From NCBI GenBank assembly GCA_041398965.1, contig JAWKTT010000012.1:62001-126000 (forward strand): a stretch of 64,000 nt of DNA. Reading direction: 5' to 3'. Below the pieces are notes generated by a model. It did not search any database. It saw only the letters and a program-made list of their open reading frames with translations, and was not told where the DNA came from. Positions 31,000-40,010 of the stretch are shown in pieces. Both the position numbers and the translations under genes were made by a program. The stretch is from JAWKTT01 sp041398965. Its GTDB lineage: Bacteria > Planctomycetota > Planctomycetia > Planctomycetales > Planctomycetaceae. Each line of letters begins with the position of its first letter. Within the stretch, counting starts at the first letter, position 1.

Positions 31000-33288
31000 T
31001 TATGCGGCCTCGCGAGAGGGAGTGGCGAAGTTGTCTCGTGTTGCCGATGACGAAAACTCGTCCGACTCGTCGCTTTCCTCGCGATAGTCGTAGTCCATGC
31101 CATATCCGTAGAATTCTCGTTTCTTGTCTTCATCGGCCCGGTTAACGACGAGTCCAATGACATTGGTCTGCATCCGTTCGAGTTCGGCTGCGGCGTGAAT
31201 GACGGCTCGACGTGGGTTCTTCGCAGGCTGCACGACGAGCATCAGGTTGCCTGTGTAGCGTGCGACAATTGATGCATCGCTGGCAGCCAGAATCGGCGGA
31301 CAGTCGATAAGAACCTGGTCGTAATGTGTCTCCCCCCAGGCAACCAGTTCGGACATTCGCACACTGCTGAGCAACTCAGCGGGGTTCAGCGGACGACTTC
31401 CACAAGGGAGAATGTCGAGGTTGGGAATCCCTGTTGCGACGATGAGACGATCGGCATGGGCCCCCGTCTCTTCATGACCGGTAAGCACTTGTGACAATCC
31501 TTCCATGCCACGAACGTCGAACTTCTTCGAGAGTCCTGGACGGCGGAGGTCGGCATCGATGAGTAAGGTGCGTCGACCCGCTTGAGCAAAGGCAACGCCA
31601 AGGTTCGACATCACGGTGGTCTTACCATCTCCCGGTTCGCTACTGGTAATCGCCAGCAGTTCACGCCCTTCGATCGACATGGCCAACGTGGTTCGCAGGG
31701 TGCGGAATGGTTCGCAGTGGGGAGCCTGCGGGTGGGCGTGCAATTCGAGACTGTTCGGACCGGTTTCGGTCGAGGGGGGAAGCTGTCGGATGATCGCCAG
31801 CACCGGAAGACCGAGTTCGGCACGAAGTTCGTCTGGACTGCGGAAGCGGTCATCCAGGCGATCAAGGACATACGCCATGACGCTTCCAAAGCCCCCTCCC
31901 ACAAGCAGGACCAGAAACGCGACAACGGTCAATCGGGGTGAAACCGGGCTGCCGTCGGACTGAGGGTCGCCGACAACGGTCACGCGAACGTTAGCCCGGT
32001 TTTTATGCATGTCGATGGACTCGATTCGGTTCAAGAGCGACTCGTAGTTAATTCGGAGTCGATCGAGTTCGTGTTCCGAAATCTCCAATTTGGCCATTCG
32101 ACCACTCAACGCAACCGCCTGCGTTTGTGCTTCGTTGTATTGCCATAACAGGTTCTGCTCATGTTGAATGAGGCTTGCAACTTTCTGTTGTAGCAGATCA
32201 ATAAGCATTGGCCCCAGCTGATTCTGTTGCAAGTTGGCAAGCCGCTCGCTTCCTCGTCGTTGCAATCCGATAAGGTATTGCTGTGAGTTGCTGATCGAAC
32301 GTTGCAGCTCGATAATCTTGGGGTGCCGTGGGCCGTAATGATCCCGATAAGAGTCGAGCTTGGCCTGCTCCTGCAGAATCTGCTGCTCGACGTTAGCGGC
32401 CGTCTTGAGGGACTCTGGGTCTAATCCGAGCGCACTGGTCAACAACTCGCGGCCGAGGGTTGGTTCGAACTCGATGAGGTGTTGCCGGAGATCGCCACCG
32501 TTCTGGTAAGTCTGTTGAACGATCGACAGAGCCGCCTGGTGTTGCAGTCGTTGTTGTTGCACTTCGACGAGTGAGTTATTGATCTGGACGACCGCCTGAA
32601 CCGCTGGGTGGACGACGTTGGTTCCGTTACGCAGCCCGAGGTCCTGGACGTCGAACTTCATCTGGAGGAGTTCTTGCTCCTTGTCCGCAATACGCTGGTC
32701 GACGTCGATGCGTTCGGCATCAAGGACGGTCATGATTTCTGCGGAGACATCCTTGTGATTTCGTTCCATAAACTCGAGATAGGAGTCAATCAGCGATTGG
32801 ACAACTGAGGTCGCGGCTTCGGGGCTTTGAGACCGATACCGCACCTGGAGCATGTTGGTCTTGCGGGGATTGTCGACCGTCAGATGATCCTTGAGGACCT
32901 TAGGCCACTTCTCGACAGGGATGCTATTGAAGTCAACGCGAGCGGATCCGGGCAGTTTTTGCAGTCGCTTGATTGCCCCTTCGACTACGACAGGGCTGGA
33001 AAGCAACCCTTCGTACGTGGGGATGAGGCTGCTGGTGACGCCGTCTCCTGCGGTGCTTCCATTCACCATGTCGGGCGAACTCTGAGTCACCAGAAGTTGA
33101 GCCTTGCTCTCGTAGATTCGGACCGCAGAGAGAAAATACAATGCACCCAGGCAAGCTGCAACAACTAATGCGCCGGCAACGGTCCCCTTGCGATGCCAGA
33201 TGACTCGCAATAGACGCATCGCTTCCTGCACAACATCCGATTGTGCGGATTCCGACGTGTTCTCGCTGTGAGATGGATATTCGTTCAT
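31000..33288 (-). CDS. Wzc-type polysaccharide co-polymerase / tyrosine autokinase
   Basis: The 762-residue inner-membrane protein has an N-terminal Wzz domain with helix 1 (about 38-56), a long periplasmic coiled coil (about 180-430), helix 2 near 455-475 and a cytoplasmic BY-kinase domain. Walker A is SSEPGDGKTTVMS with K556. Walker A' is TLLIDADLRRPGL and Walker B is VLIDCPP. A Tyr cluster (FYGYGMDYDY) near the C-terminus is the expected autophosphorylation site. It controls polymer length and export together with Wza. It is the second gene of the cluster. Confidence 0.93.
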   Translation of the reverse strand: MNEYPSHSENTSESAQSDVVQEAMRLLRVIWHRKGTVAGALVVAACLGALYFLSAVRIYESKAQLLVTQSSPDMVNGSTAGDGVTSSLIPTYEGLLSSPVVVEGAIKRLQKLPGSARVDFNSIPVEKWPKVLKDHLTVDNPRKTNMLQVRYRSQSPEAATSVVQSLIDSYLEFMERNHKDVSAEIMTVLDAERIDVDQRIADKEQELLQMKFDVQDLGLRNGTNVVHPAVQAVVQINNSLVEVQQQRLQHQAALSIVQQTYQNGGDLRQHLIEFEPTLGRELLTSALGLDPESLKTAANVEQQILQEQAKLDSYRDHYGPRHPKIIELQRSISNSQQYLIGLQRRGSERLANLQQNQLGPMLIDLLQQKVASLIQHEQNLLWQYNEAQTQAVALSGRMAKLEISEHELDRLRINYESLLNRIESIDMHKNRANVRVTVVGDPQSDGSPVSPRLTVVAFLVLLVGGGFGSVMAYVLDRLDDRFRSPDELRAELGLPVLAIIRQLPPSTETGPNSLELHAHPQAPHCEPFRTLRTTLAMSIEGRELLAITSSEPGDGKTTVMSNLGVAFAQAGRRTLLIDADLRRPGLSKKFDVRGMEGLSQVLTGHEETGAHADRLIVATGIPNLDILPCGSRPLNPAELLSSVRMSELVAWGETHYDQVLIDCPPILAASDASIVARYTGNLMLVVQPAKNPRRAVIHAAAELERMQTNVIGLVVNRADEDKKREFYGYGMDYDYREESDESDEFSSSATRDNFATPSREAA

Positions 33289-33466
33289 CCGTGAACCATC
33301 TGCCCTTCCTGGGTAATCATCTACGTTGTCTGTGTCTGCGTGTGTCTCAGAGTCACGGACTCATCAATCTCCGTAATGTGAAACAGTGCGCTAACATCGC
33401 TCAAGACGCCATTCATTTCGTTGTGAGTTCCAGGTTCAACACTGTGGATACTGTTAGACTCCAGTG

Positions 33467-34564
33467 CTAGAAACCCGGAACCGCAGAGTTGAATCCGAAC
33501 CGCACGACGTTGTTTAGGGCATCAATTGTCGTTGTTAACAGTGTTTCATCAACAGTGACGACATCTCCCGGCGCCAGGACGATGTTGTCGCTGTTGTCTT
33601 GACCATTTTTTCTCGCCCGACGAATCGACGCACCAATCAATACCGGTTTGCCAGAACTCGGGTCCAAACGAAGTACGCTCACTCGGTCCGCAAATTGCAT
33701 CCTCCGGTCTCCAGCGATGGCAATCGCATCGAGTAGTCGCATGGGACGGTCGATTGGAATGTCGTACTGGCTGGGTTTGTTAACAACTCCCATGACAGAG
33801 ACCCTTTGGGGGGCTCGCTTGGGAACCATCACTGTCGTCCCATCCACTAACATGAGGTTGGGAACAGTTCCTTGCGTCGCCTGAACTAAGTCGACCCGAG
33901 TGACTTGAGTGTTTCCACTTCCCAAGGGATATCCCGACAGGTTGTCGCCAGATCCTCCGGCAGGGCGATAGATTTCGACGATGGTGTCTGCCTCCTCCGT
34001 CAAGCCGGACGCAGCCGACAATGCAGAGACGAGGTCCGTGCTGACAGCAGGGAGCTTGTATTGCCCCGGTTTGCTGACCGCTCCCATGACAGTCACGGTG
34101 ATTGTCTCACGCTCCTGAAGCGTCACCGAGACCTTGGGGTTGCGGTACACCTCTCGCTCCATGCTGACCTGTCGGACCGCTTTATCGACATCGGTCCACT
34201 TCATGTTGGCCACAGTGACCGGGCCGACCAAAGGGACGTCGACCGTTCCATTCTCGTCAACCCGCAAAGGCCAAGGGGGCATGGGGCGTTCTTCGATGCC
34301 GGTCGTGACAGCGACGCTGAGGACGTCACCCGGCATGACGCGGTCGGCCTGACTCGTCCCCTGAGACAGTCTCGCCAGGTCTAAACTTTGGGCGTTGTAA
34401 ACCGGTGCTGGTTGAAGATGGCTTGGCAAATTGGCTGCCTGATAGTCGACCGTGCGACAGCCACTCAACGAGACAAAGAGACCCAGAACCAACGCGAAGC
34501 CCGCGCGGAACAATGTGTGAGATTCCTTGGTCGTCGACTGTCTTGCGACGATTCGCAGAAACAT
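33467..34564 (-). CDS. Wza-type polysaccharide export lipoprotein
   Basis: The 365-residue product starts at ATG 34564 with GGAG 8 nt upstream. The lipobox is SLSGC (Cys at about residue 36). The Poly_export domain begins at ADRVMPGDVLSVAVTTG and continues with VDENGTVDVPLVGPVTV. Two SLBB-like domains follow (VTVMGAVSKPGQYKLPA, VSVMGVVNKPSQYDIPI), then VLAPGDVVTVDET. This forms the outer-membrane channel for exopolysaccharide. It is the first gene of the four-gene minus-strand cluster. The 10-residue longer start at 34594 is possible. Confidence 0.93.
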   Translation of the reverse strand: MFLRIVARQSTTKESHTLFRAGFALVLGLFVSLSGCRTVDYQAANLPSHLQPAPVYNAQSLDLARLSQGTSQADRVMPGDVLSVAVTTGIEERPMPPWPLRVDENGTVDVPLVGPVTVANMKWTDVDKAVRQVSMEREVYRNPKVSVTLQERETITVTVMGAVSKPGQYKLPAVSTDLVSALSAASGLTEEADTIVEIYRPAGGSGDNLSGYPLGSGNTQVTRVDLVQATQGTVPNLMLVDGTTVMVPKRAPQRVSVMGVVNKPSQYDIPIDRPMRLLDAIAIAGDRRMQFADRVSVLRLDPSSGKPVLIGASIRRARKNGQDNSDNIVLAPGDVVTVDETLLTTTIDALNNVVRFGFNSAVPGF

Positions 34565-34909
34565 TCGGATGACTCCACTGTGGGAACCGGACACTGCGGA
34601 CCGGACGCGCGAGGTTGGGGAAAAACGAAGGAGATGTGGGGGATGAGTGCTCTCGCGGGGGAAAGGGTGCGGGAACAGAATCTCTCTGGGGAATTCGAGA
34701 GAAGGAGCGGGAATATAGGCCCAGCGCCGAAACCATGTCCAGACGACTTGTTCGCTCGATTGCCAAGATCTTCCGAAAGTGTCGAATTTCCAATATCAGC
34801 CCACAACAACAGCACTTTTTCGCCGGACAAGCACGACTCTGTCTCCTCATCACCCCCCCAACATCGGCAACAACTGCCGAACTCTGGGGACGTTGAACCA
34901 GACTTGTAG

Positions 34910-34930
34910 CCGAGTTGCTCCGCAACTCGG
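34910..34930. repeat. Short perfect palindrome (9-bp arms)
   Basis: CCGAGTTGC and GCAACTCGG around TCC. It is similar in layout to the palindrome at 35008-35030 and lies in the divergent region between the wza-like gene and the adenylating enzyme. Confidence 0.6.
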
Positions 34931-35007
34931 CAGCTCTTTGCAGAGTGCAAGGAGGCTATGGACCGGTATCCGTCGTACGGGGCGTCAGTGTCATGGCAAT
35001 TGTTTTC

Positions 35008-35030
35008 GCAGAGTCGCTCCGCGACTCTGC
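35008..35030. repeat. Short perfect palindrome (10-bp arms)
   Basis: GCAGAGTCGC and GCGACTCTGC around TCC. It has the same loop as the palindrome about 100 nt to the left, so both probably belong to one REP-like family. Confidence 0.6.
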
Positions 35031-35199
35031 AACGGGGCCTGAGTTGTTGCATTGCGGCGGTGGGTGTCTATCATGGTGCGGTCGTGGCATGGAGGCTGCG
35101 ACATCCTTCTCACATTACTTTCGTGACCGATTCCCGCTGCGAGACGGATGCTCTCGCAGACCCGCCCGAATCTCTCACCTCAGCCTCTTCGAGATACCC

Positions 35200-36297
35200 G
35201 TGAGCCAGACACTCGAACAACTTGCCGCCGACGCCAAGGCGGCTCTCGACCGACAGACCGTCGAAATCACTCGACTCCACTTCGACCCAGAACTCGGAAC
35301 GCCCTTCTGGCTCGATAAAGTCGGCTCGCTCGGCTTCAACCCGCTGACCGACATCAACTGCTTCGACGACCTTAAGAAGTTCCCTCTCTTTGAAGACGAC
35401 GACCTTCGCGGTGGGCCGGTCACTCGATTTCTGCCGAAAAAGTGGAAAGACCATCCGAAGTTCGTCTTTGAGACAGGCGGAACGACCGGCATTCCCAAAA
35501 GTCGATGCGTCGTCAACGATCACTGGATCGATTACGAAGAGTTCTCGAAGACGATTCCAGACGACAAGTTCCCCCTCGGTTCCAACTGGTTGATGCTCGG
35601 ACCCTCTGGTCCGCGACGACTTCGACTGGCGGTCGAACATCTCTGCCAGTTCCGCGGGGGTATCTGCTTTTGTGTCGACTTAGATCCCCGCTGGGTCGTC
35701 AAACTCCTGAAGAAGGGGGACGTGGCAGGTGCCAAGGCGTATGCAGAACATGTCATCGATCAAGCCGTCACTGTGCTGTCGGCTGGTCATGATGTGAAGT
35801 GCATGTTCGCCACCCCGAAACTGCTCGAAGCCCTCGCTCTGAAGCTGATGGACAATGGTTCCAGCATCGCCGAAGCAGGGATTACCGGCATCTTCGCCGG
35901 GGGGACCGAGTTCACCCCGCAGTGGTATCGCTTCTGTCGCGAAGAATTGCTGGGACCCGACGTGTACATCACCCCAACCTACGGCAACACCCTCATGGGT
36001 CTCGCCTGCGGAAAGCCGTTCGATCCCGCAGACAACTACAAGATCACCTATTACGCCCCGCAACCCCGAGCTGTGGTCGAAGTGGTTGACTTCAAAGACT
36101 ACAACCAGATCGTCCCCTACGGCGAAACCGGACGAGTGAAGCTCTACACGCTGACGGAGGAACTGTTTATCCCCGGCTTCATGGAACGTGATGAAGGCGA
36201 ACGGGAACAGCCCCACGAAAAGTACCCATGGGACGGCGTCAGCGGCACCCGCCCCTTCCACGAGATCGCTAAGACCACAACCGTCGGCGTGTATTAA
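35200..36297 (+). CDS. Acyl-adenylate-forming enzyme (phenazine-biosynthesis EhpF/PaaK-like)
   Basis: The product is about 365 residues if translation starts at GTG 35200 (SQTLEQLAADAKAAL). The open frame extends to 34915, and ATG 35089 is an alternative. The adenylation signature FETGGTTGIPKSR (about 90-102) plus IFAGGTEFTPQWYRF and TPTYGNTLMGLACG fit the ANL superfamily (acyl-CoA ligase/adenylase), closest by eye to phenazine-type EhpF proteins. It lacks the usual large C-terminal lid, being much shorter than acyl-CoA synthetases. The substrate is unknown. It is divergent from the exopolysaccharide genes. Confidence 0.75.
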   Translation: MSQTLEQLAADAKAALDRQTVEITRLHFDPELGTPFWLDKVGSLGFNPLTDINCFDDLKKFPLFEDDDLRGGPVTRFLPKKWKDHPKFVFETGGTTGIPKSRCVVNDHWIDYEEFSKTIPDDKFPLGSNWLMLGPSGPRRLRLAVEHLCQFRGGICFCVDLDPRWVVKLLKKGDVAGAKAYAEHVIDQAVTVLSAGHDVKCMFATPKLLEALALKLMDNGSSIAEAGITGIFAGGTEFTPQWYRFCREELLGPDVYITPTYGNTLMGLACGKPFDPADNYKITYYAPQPRAVVEVVDFKDYNQIVPYGETGRVKLYTLTEELFIPGFMERDEGEREQPHEKYPWDGVSGTRPFHEIAKTTTVGVY

Positions 36298-36674
36298 GCC
36301 GTCGCTATGTAAGCTGTCGGTATGTCATCAGAGAAGTGCAACTCTCGTGTGACGGACTTCCAAGCCCGTCACACTGCACCTCATTTGGCAGACAATGATG
36401 TCCGAAATACAGGCGTGAGTCGCTTCATCAGAGAAAGCAGCCCGTTGAAAACGGCCGTGGGTCAGATTTCCTAATCTGACATGAGCATCTCGTAAGCTTT
36501 ATTCCGAAACATCAAACGGCACCATGTCAGACCGGAAAGCCTGCCCCACGTTTTTCATCAGGCTGTTAGCCGTGATGCAAGGTTTGCCTCAACGGTGGTT
36601 AAACCATGTTTGTGACTACGTGAGTGTTACGCCCTCTCAGGGGGCAGGTTAACGTGATCACGAGGAGTGTTAAT
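36298..36674. other. Intergenic region with palindromes
   Basis: It has no gene. It holds two clear hairpins: GTGTGACGG/CCGTCACAC at 36347-36374 and GTCAGATT/AATCTGAC at 36461-36480. The segment 36378-36430 (GCACCTCATTT ... GTGAGTCG) recurs degenerately at 55573-55630 beside the recombinase gene. The last 15 bases hold the GAGGAG site of the next gene. Confidence 0.55.
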
Positions 36675-37496
36675 ATGAGAGTGTCTGCAGATGAGTTGAT
36701 TTTGGGGATCCAAGAAGTGGTTGACAGTGGGGCCACGTTCTCCGGTGCACCGGTCGAGATCGAAGGTGTCACTAGGCGTTTTAACCAAACCATCTATCGT
36801 ACGAGTAAACCATTCGATGTTCTAAAAGTCCTCTGGGGAGCATGGCGACAACCGGGTGAGGCCCTTACGGAGAGCAACGTGGCGGTATTTTATGCTGTTG
36901 CGAAGGGGTTCAATCAGCTGTTTCCCACTGGTACGCATCAGCGGTGTCGCGTGGTTTTCGGCAAGGGAACTTTTAGCAGGGCGCCGTTTGCTGCGGTGGT
37001 TGAGGTCTTAACTCCGTCCCCACTGGATGTCGACATTCAGCGTGCCATTGATGAGTTTACCATGCCTTCCAGAGTCGTCTCGGAACGTGTTGGAGAGTTC
37101 GAGTATCAAGAGCGTAAAGATCGATACATGACAATGGCGAAGTGGATGGGAGAAGACGTGGAAGTGCATCTGGATGCAAACGACATGTCAGGATGCAGAA
37201 GGGCGGTTGCAGCTTGTGAAGCCATTTGGGCTGACCAGACACGGTGGAACGGATTACTTCACTCAGCAATCGTCGCGGACTTGCTGAAGCTCAAGAACTC
37301 CGATTGGCGACAGCGGGGTGAGCCAAAACTTACTAAGGCAGACTTCGAGCATAGGATTGCACTTACCGCAGTCACATTTTCGTTTAGCGGAGATTTTGAG
37401 TTCTGGTTTAACGATGGAGACATCTTCTGGGGGCATTCGATCTCTGTTCGGGGTGACGTCAAAGATGGCGTAAGTGACGTCGCCCTCGCCGGATAA
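36675..37496 (+). CDS. DUF2262-family protein (possible orphan immunity gene)
   Basis: The 273-residue product starts at ATG 36675 with GAGGAG 8 nt upstream. The N-terminal half (ELILGIQEVVDSGATFSG, KPFDVLKVLWGAW) is unassigned. The C-terminal half matches the DUF2262 pattern (WNGLLHSAIVADLLKLKN, then FSFSGDFEFWFNDGDIFWGHSI and a GDVKDGVSDVALAG end). There is no signal peptide. It stands directly before the first MITE copy and the Hint toxin fragment, so an immunity-type role is plausible but only inferred from context. Confidence 0.7.
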   Translation: MRVSADELILGIQEVVDSGATFSGAPVEIEGVTRRFNQTIYRTSKPFDVLKVLWGAWRQPGEALTESNVAVFYAVAKGFNQLFPTGTHQRCRVVFGKGTFSRAPFAAVVEVLTPSPLDVDIQRAIDEFTMPSRVVSERVGEFEYQERKDRYMTMAKWMGEDVEVHLDANDMSGCRRAVAACEAIWADQTRWNGLLHSAIVADLLKLKNSDWRQRGEPKLTKADFEHRIALTAVTFSFSGDFEFWFNDGDIFWGHSISVRGDVKDGVSDVALAG

Positions 37497-37544
37497 ATCA
37501 CGGACTGGGTGGCCTTGTCGAATTATGGGAGGCAGCAAGTTCGA

Positions 37545-37766
37545 GTAGGTCAGGCTGTGCCTGACGCGAGTTTGCGTGAGCGTTCAAGGTATTGGTCGAC
37601 GCTCGCTTTGACAGATCGATCGTACATTTGTTGAATAACAACCGGCAAAGGTTCGTGGAGTTGGTCGTCAGACACAGCCTGACCTACCTGACTGAAAGAC
37701 GACCGAAACCGGTCAATCGATGTTCGCCGTCAATTCGAGGAAGTCCGGCAGGTGCCTGATCTACGA
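37545..37766. repeat. MITE-like repeat family A, copy 1
   Basis: The 143-bp core (37545-37687) starts with GTAGGTCAGGCTGTGCCTGA and ends with the near-exact inverted sequence (TCAGACACAGCCTGACCTAC). A shared extension runs to about 37766 and ends in another CCTGATCTAC half-site. The last bases supply the ATG that opens the following toxin fragment. Copies 2-5 are at 39787, 44841, 55423 and 46804. Confidence 0.85.
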
Positions 37767-38563
37767 TGACTGCTGGGCATCCGGTCTGGGTGCTCGACGG
37801 AACGGACCTTCATTCGCGCGACGTCCCTCGCGAACTTCGTCCCGACGAAGACACCGGCCTCTCGCTGCCAGGGCGGTGGGTCGATTCCCACAACCTGAAG
37901 GTCAACGATACCCTGGTCGCACAGGATGGTCGTCGGCTCAGCGTCACCGCGATTTCGCAGGAGGTCCACCTTGGGTTCCCGGTGTCAAACCTGACAATCG
38001 GCGAATTCCACAACTACGCTGTTGGCACCGACGCCCTTCTCGTCCATAATACATCCCTGTGCGACGAAGGAGCCGAACGACTCGCTGCCCTCTACCGCAA
38101 TGGCCAAATCACCCGCGGAGAACTCGACAATTTCCTCATCAACATCGGGGCCGACGCTGAGAGCATCGCCAAAGTCCGCTCCAGACTCGATTCCCCAACC
38201 CCGAACATCAACCCGTTTGCAGGCGTCACAGGAAATGCCCCAAAGAGTGCAGAGACTCTGGTGATCGGCGAGGGCATGGACGCGGTCAAGGACGCCGCAC
38301 GTGGGTTGCGTTCTGAAGGTGTCGATGCGAAGTGGTATCAGGCGTGGGGCAAGAATTTTCCGACGAACAGGCCCATGACGCCAACAGAGCTAGAGGCGGC
38401 ATTAGCACGCAATGAGCGTTGGATACGGCAAAAGGTCAAGGAAGGATACCAGTTTTACGACATCGGCGTTGATCCAACTCGTTCCGTTCGAAGTCCATTC
38501 TACGAGTTAGAACAGAGGATTCTGAAGGAACTTGGGGTTGAAACGATTCCGTTACCGAGATAG
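37766..38563 (+). CDS. Truncated polymorphic toxin: Hint fragment plus C-terminal toxin domain
   Basis: The 265-residue product starts MTAGHPVWVLDG, where the ATG is at the edge of MITE copy 1. Residues 1-90 are the second half of a pre-toxin Hint domain (HPVWV, WVDSHNLKVNDTLV, ending in EFHNYAVGTDALLVHN). Hint domains release toxins by self-cleavage at that point. The remaining part (about 95-265) is the toxin module: TLVIGEGMDAVKDAARGL, WYQAWGKNFPTNRPMTP, FYDIGVDPTRSVRSPFYELE. I do not know this domain's family; a nuclease-type toxin is a guess. The N-terminal export and repeat parts are missing. Confidence 0.75.
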   Translation: MTAGHPVWVLDGTDLHSRDVPRELRPDEDTGLSLPGRWVDSHNLKVNDTLVAQDGRRLSVTAISQEVHLGFPVSNLTIGEFHNYAVGTDALLVHNTSLCDEGAERLAALYRNGQITRGELDNFLINIGADAESIAKVRSRLDSPTPNINPFAGVTGNAPKSAETLVIGEGMDAVKDAARGLRSEGVDAKWYQAWGKNFPTNRPMTPTELEAALARNERWIRQKVKEGYQFYDIGVDPTRSVRSPFYELEQRILKELGVETIPLPR

Positions 38564-38574
38564 GGAGTTTGACT

Positions 38575-39054
38575 ATGGCTGGTTTTAGTGAAATCGCGCA
38601 AGGAGAATTCCAATTCCTTGAACGAGAATTCGGCTATGAAGTCGTCGAAGAGAAAGAGAAAGGCGACGGGGGTGTCGTCAAGTACATCAATCGCGACAAC
38701 GGAGTTGGTGTCAAACTGCTTTACGAGTTCGCTAGTGCATTCGTCTTTGTGTTCATCTACCGGTTAGTTGATGGCGACTTTCGCGATAACCCACTTCCGA
38801 TTGGAGACGACACGGACATCAACTGTTTTGATTTCAACGATTGCTTAGAGGGTGACTTGAAAATGAAGCCCGCATATGAGTACGGCGAAGATTCGGACTA
38901 TTATGATCCACAGGATGGCCTACGCAATTTCACCAAGGAATTTGCGAACCGGCTACGATCAAAAGGACAGGCGATTCTCAAAGGAGATCTAACAATTCTG
39001 CCCGCAATGGCGTCAATTATTAAACGGAGGGCTCAATCTTTGAAACGCACTTGA
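38575..39054 (+). CDS. Putative immunity protein of the adjacent toxin
   Basis: The 159-residue product starts at ATG 38575 behind GGGAG, 12 nt after the toxin stop. It is soluble and acidic (MAGFSEIAQGEFQFLEREFG, then VVEEKEKGDGGVVKYINRDN). The central hydrophobic patch (FASAFVFVFIYRLVDGDF) is followed by a Lys-rich end. Position and size fit an immunity gene partnered with the preceding toxin. I do not recognise the family. Confidence 0.7.
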   Translation: MAGFSEIAQGEFQFLEREFGYEVVEEKEKGDGGVVKYINRDNGVGVKLLYEFASAFVFVFIYRLVDGDFRDNPLPIGDDTDINCFDFNDCLEGDLKMKPAYEYGEDSDYYDPQDGLRNFTKEFANRLRSKGQAILKGDLTILPAMASIIKRRAQSLKRT

Positions 39055-39084
39055 CTGCGATGACTTAATGCCCCAAACAGCGAC

Positions 39085-39168
39085 GATAGGGGTAGGGAAG
39101 GCTCATTGGTTTGAGCCTCCCCTCCCCTCCCTCCGAACCGGACGGGCGGGTTTCCCGCATCCGGCTCT
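39085..39168 (-). other. Relic of a group II intron 3' end (domain V and VI)
   Basis: On the minus strand 39135-39167 reads GAGCCGGATGCGGG, AAA, CCCGCCCGTCCGGTTC. This 33-nt hairpin has the AGC start, the GAAA-type loop position and the bulged lower stem of bacterial group II intron domain V. A hairpin of the domain VI type (GGAGGCTCA and TGAGCCTTCC) follows, and a CCCTACCCCTATC end is typical of some introns. No reverse transcriptase reading frame is present, so only the 3' end survives. The exact class is not assigned. Confidence 0.6.
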
Positions 39169-39214
39169 CCGGTTGGTGGTGTTACCTCGGAGAGGATTGA
39201 CAGGCCAAGTAATC

Positions 39215-39263
39215 GTAGGGCAGGCTCCTGCCAACTGCTTTGAAGATCATTTGTTGGATTTCT
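39215..39263 (+). repeat. 49-bp repeat, inverted copy at 53448-53497
   Basis: It starts GTAGGGCAGGCTCCTGCCAA and continues with TTTGAAGATCATTTGTTGGA. The reverse complement recurs at 53448-53497 with about two differences over 49 bases. The first 20 bases share the start of repeat family B. Confidence 0.75.
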
Positions 39264-39312
39264 TTTGGGAGTTTGCGGAGGGGATATTGTGGATGAGGCG
39301 GAAGAGTGAGGT

Positions 39313-39876
39313 ATGGGTGCCGGGGATGTGGGAGGGGACGTGGTGCGGGCGTTGTTTTTTCTTGGGGGGGATTTGAGCCAGCGAGGTGTCCAGGCTTTCT
39401 TTAAGAGTTGTGCCAGACGCTTCCGACGGGTGGAGCGGGTGTTTCGGTTGTCGGCTCCGACGATGGTGCTGACGCTGGGGGGCGAACGGGTCGAGACGAC
39501 GCTCGAACACCCATTCTACGTCGAAGGCCAAGGCTGGACCCCCGCCCAAGACCTCGTCACCGGCCAACGCCTCGCCGGGATGGATGGCGATTGGACCCCC
39601 ATCGACCACATCGAGTACACTCGCCAAACCAAACCGGTCTTCAACCTCCGCATCGCCGCTGACCACACCTACTTCGTCGGACAACCCGACTGGTCCTTCG
39701 CCATCTGGGTCCACAACGCCTATAGTGTCCGCCAAGCGGCTGATGGGACATGGGAGGTGATTGACACCGCCACGGGCGAAGCGAGCGTAGGTCAGGCTGT
39801 GCCTGACGCGAGTTTGCGTGAGCGTTCAAGATATTGGTTGACGCTTGCTTTGACAGATCGATCGTACATTTGTTGA
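39313..39876 (+). pseudogene. Hint-domain fragment fused into MITE copy 2
   Basis: Residues about 40-138 are the major part of a pre-toxin Hint domain (VFRLSAPTMVLTLGGERVET, TTLEHPFYVEGQGWTPAQDL, ending FNLRIAADHTYFVGQPDWSF and VHNAYSV). It lacks the expected large N-terminal toxin backbone and the C-terminal toxin. The frame runs into MITE copy 2, so residues after about 157 (SVGQAVPDASLRE) are encoded by the repeat. The start at 39313 is arbitrary. This is debris of a larger gene. Confidence 0.7.
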
Positions 39877-40010
39877 ATCAACAACCGGCAAAGGTTCGTG
39901 GAGTTGGTCGTCAGACACAGCCTGACCTACCTGACTGAAAGACGACCGAAACCGGTCAATCGATGTCCGCCGTCAATTCGAGGAAGTCCGGCAGGTGCCT
40001 GACCTACGAT
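39787..40010. repeat. MITE-like repeat family A, copy 2
   Basis: The 144-bp core at 39787-39930 plus extension to 40010 matches copy 1 almost base for base. It begins inside the Hint fragment frame and ends in CCTGACCTACGAT. The extension is shared with copy 1 only. Confidence 0.85.

Noticed and set aside
39068..39376. 102-residue frame across the intron relic
   Set aside because: It runs through the domain V/VI hairpins and the 49-bp repeat, so its sequence is explained by those elements.
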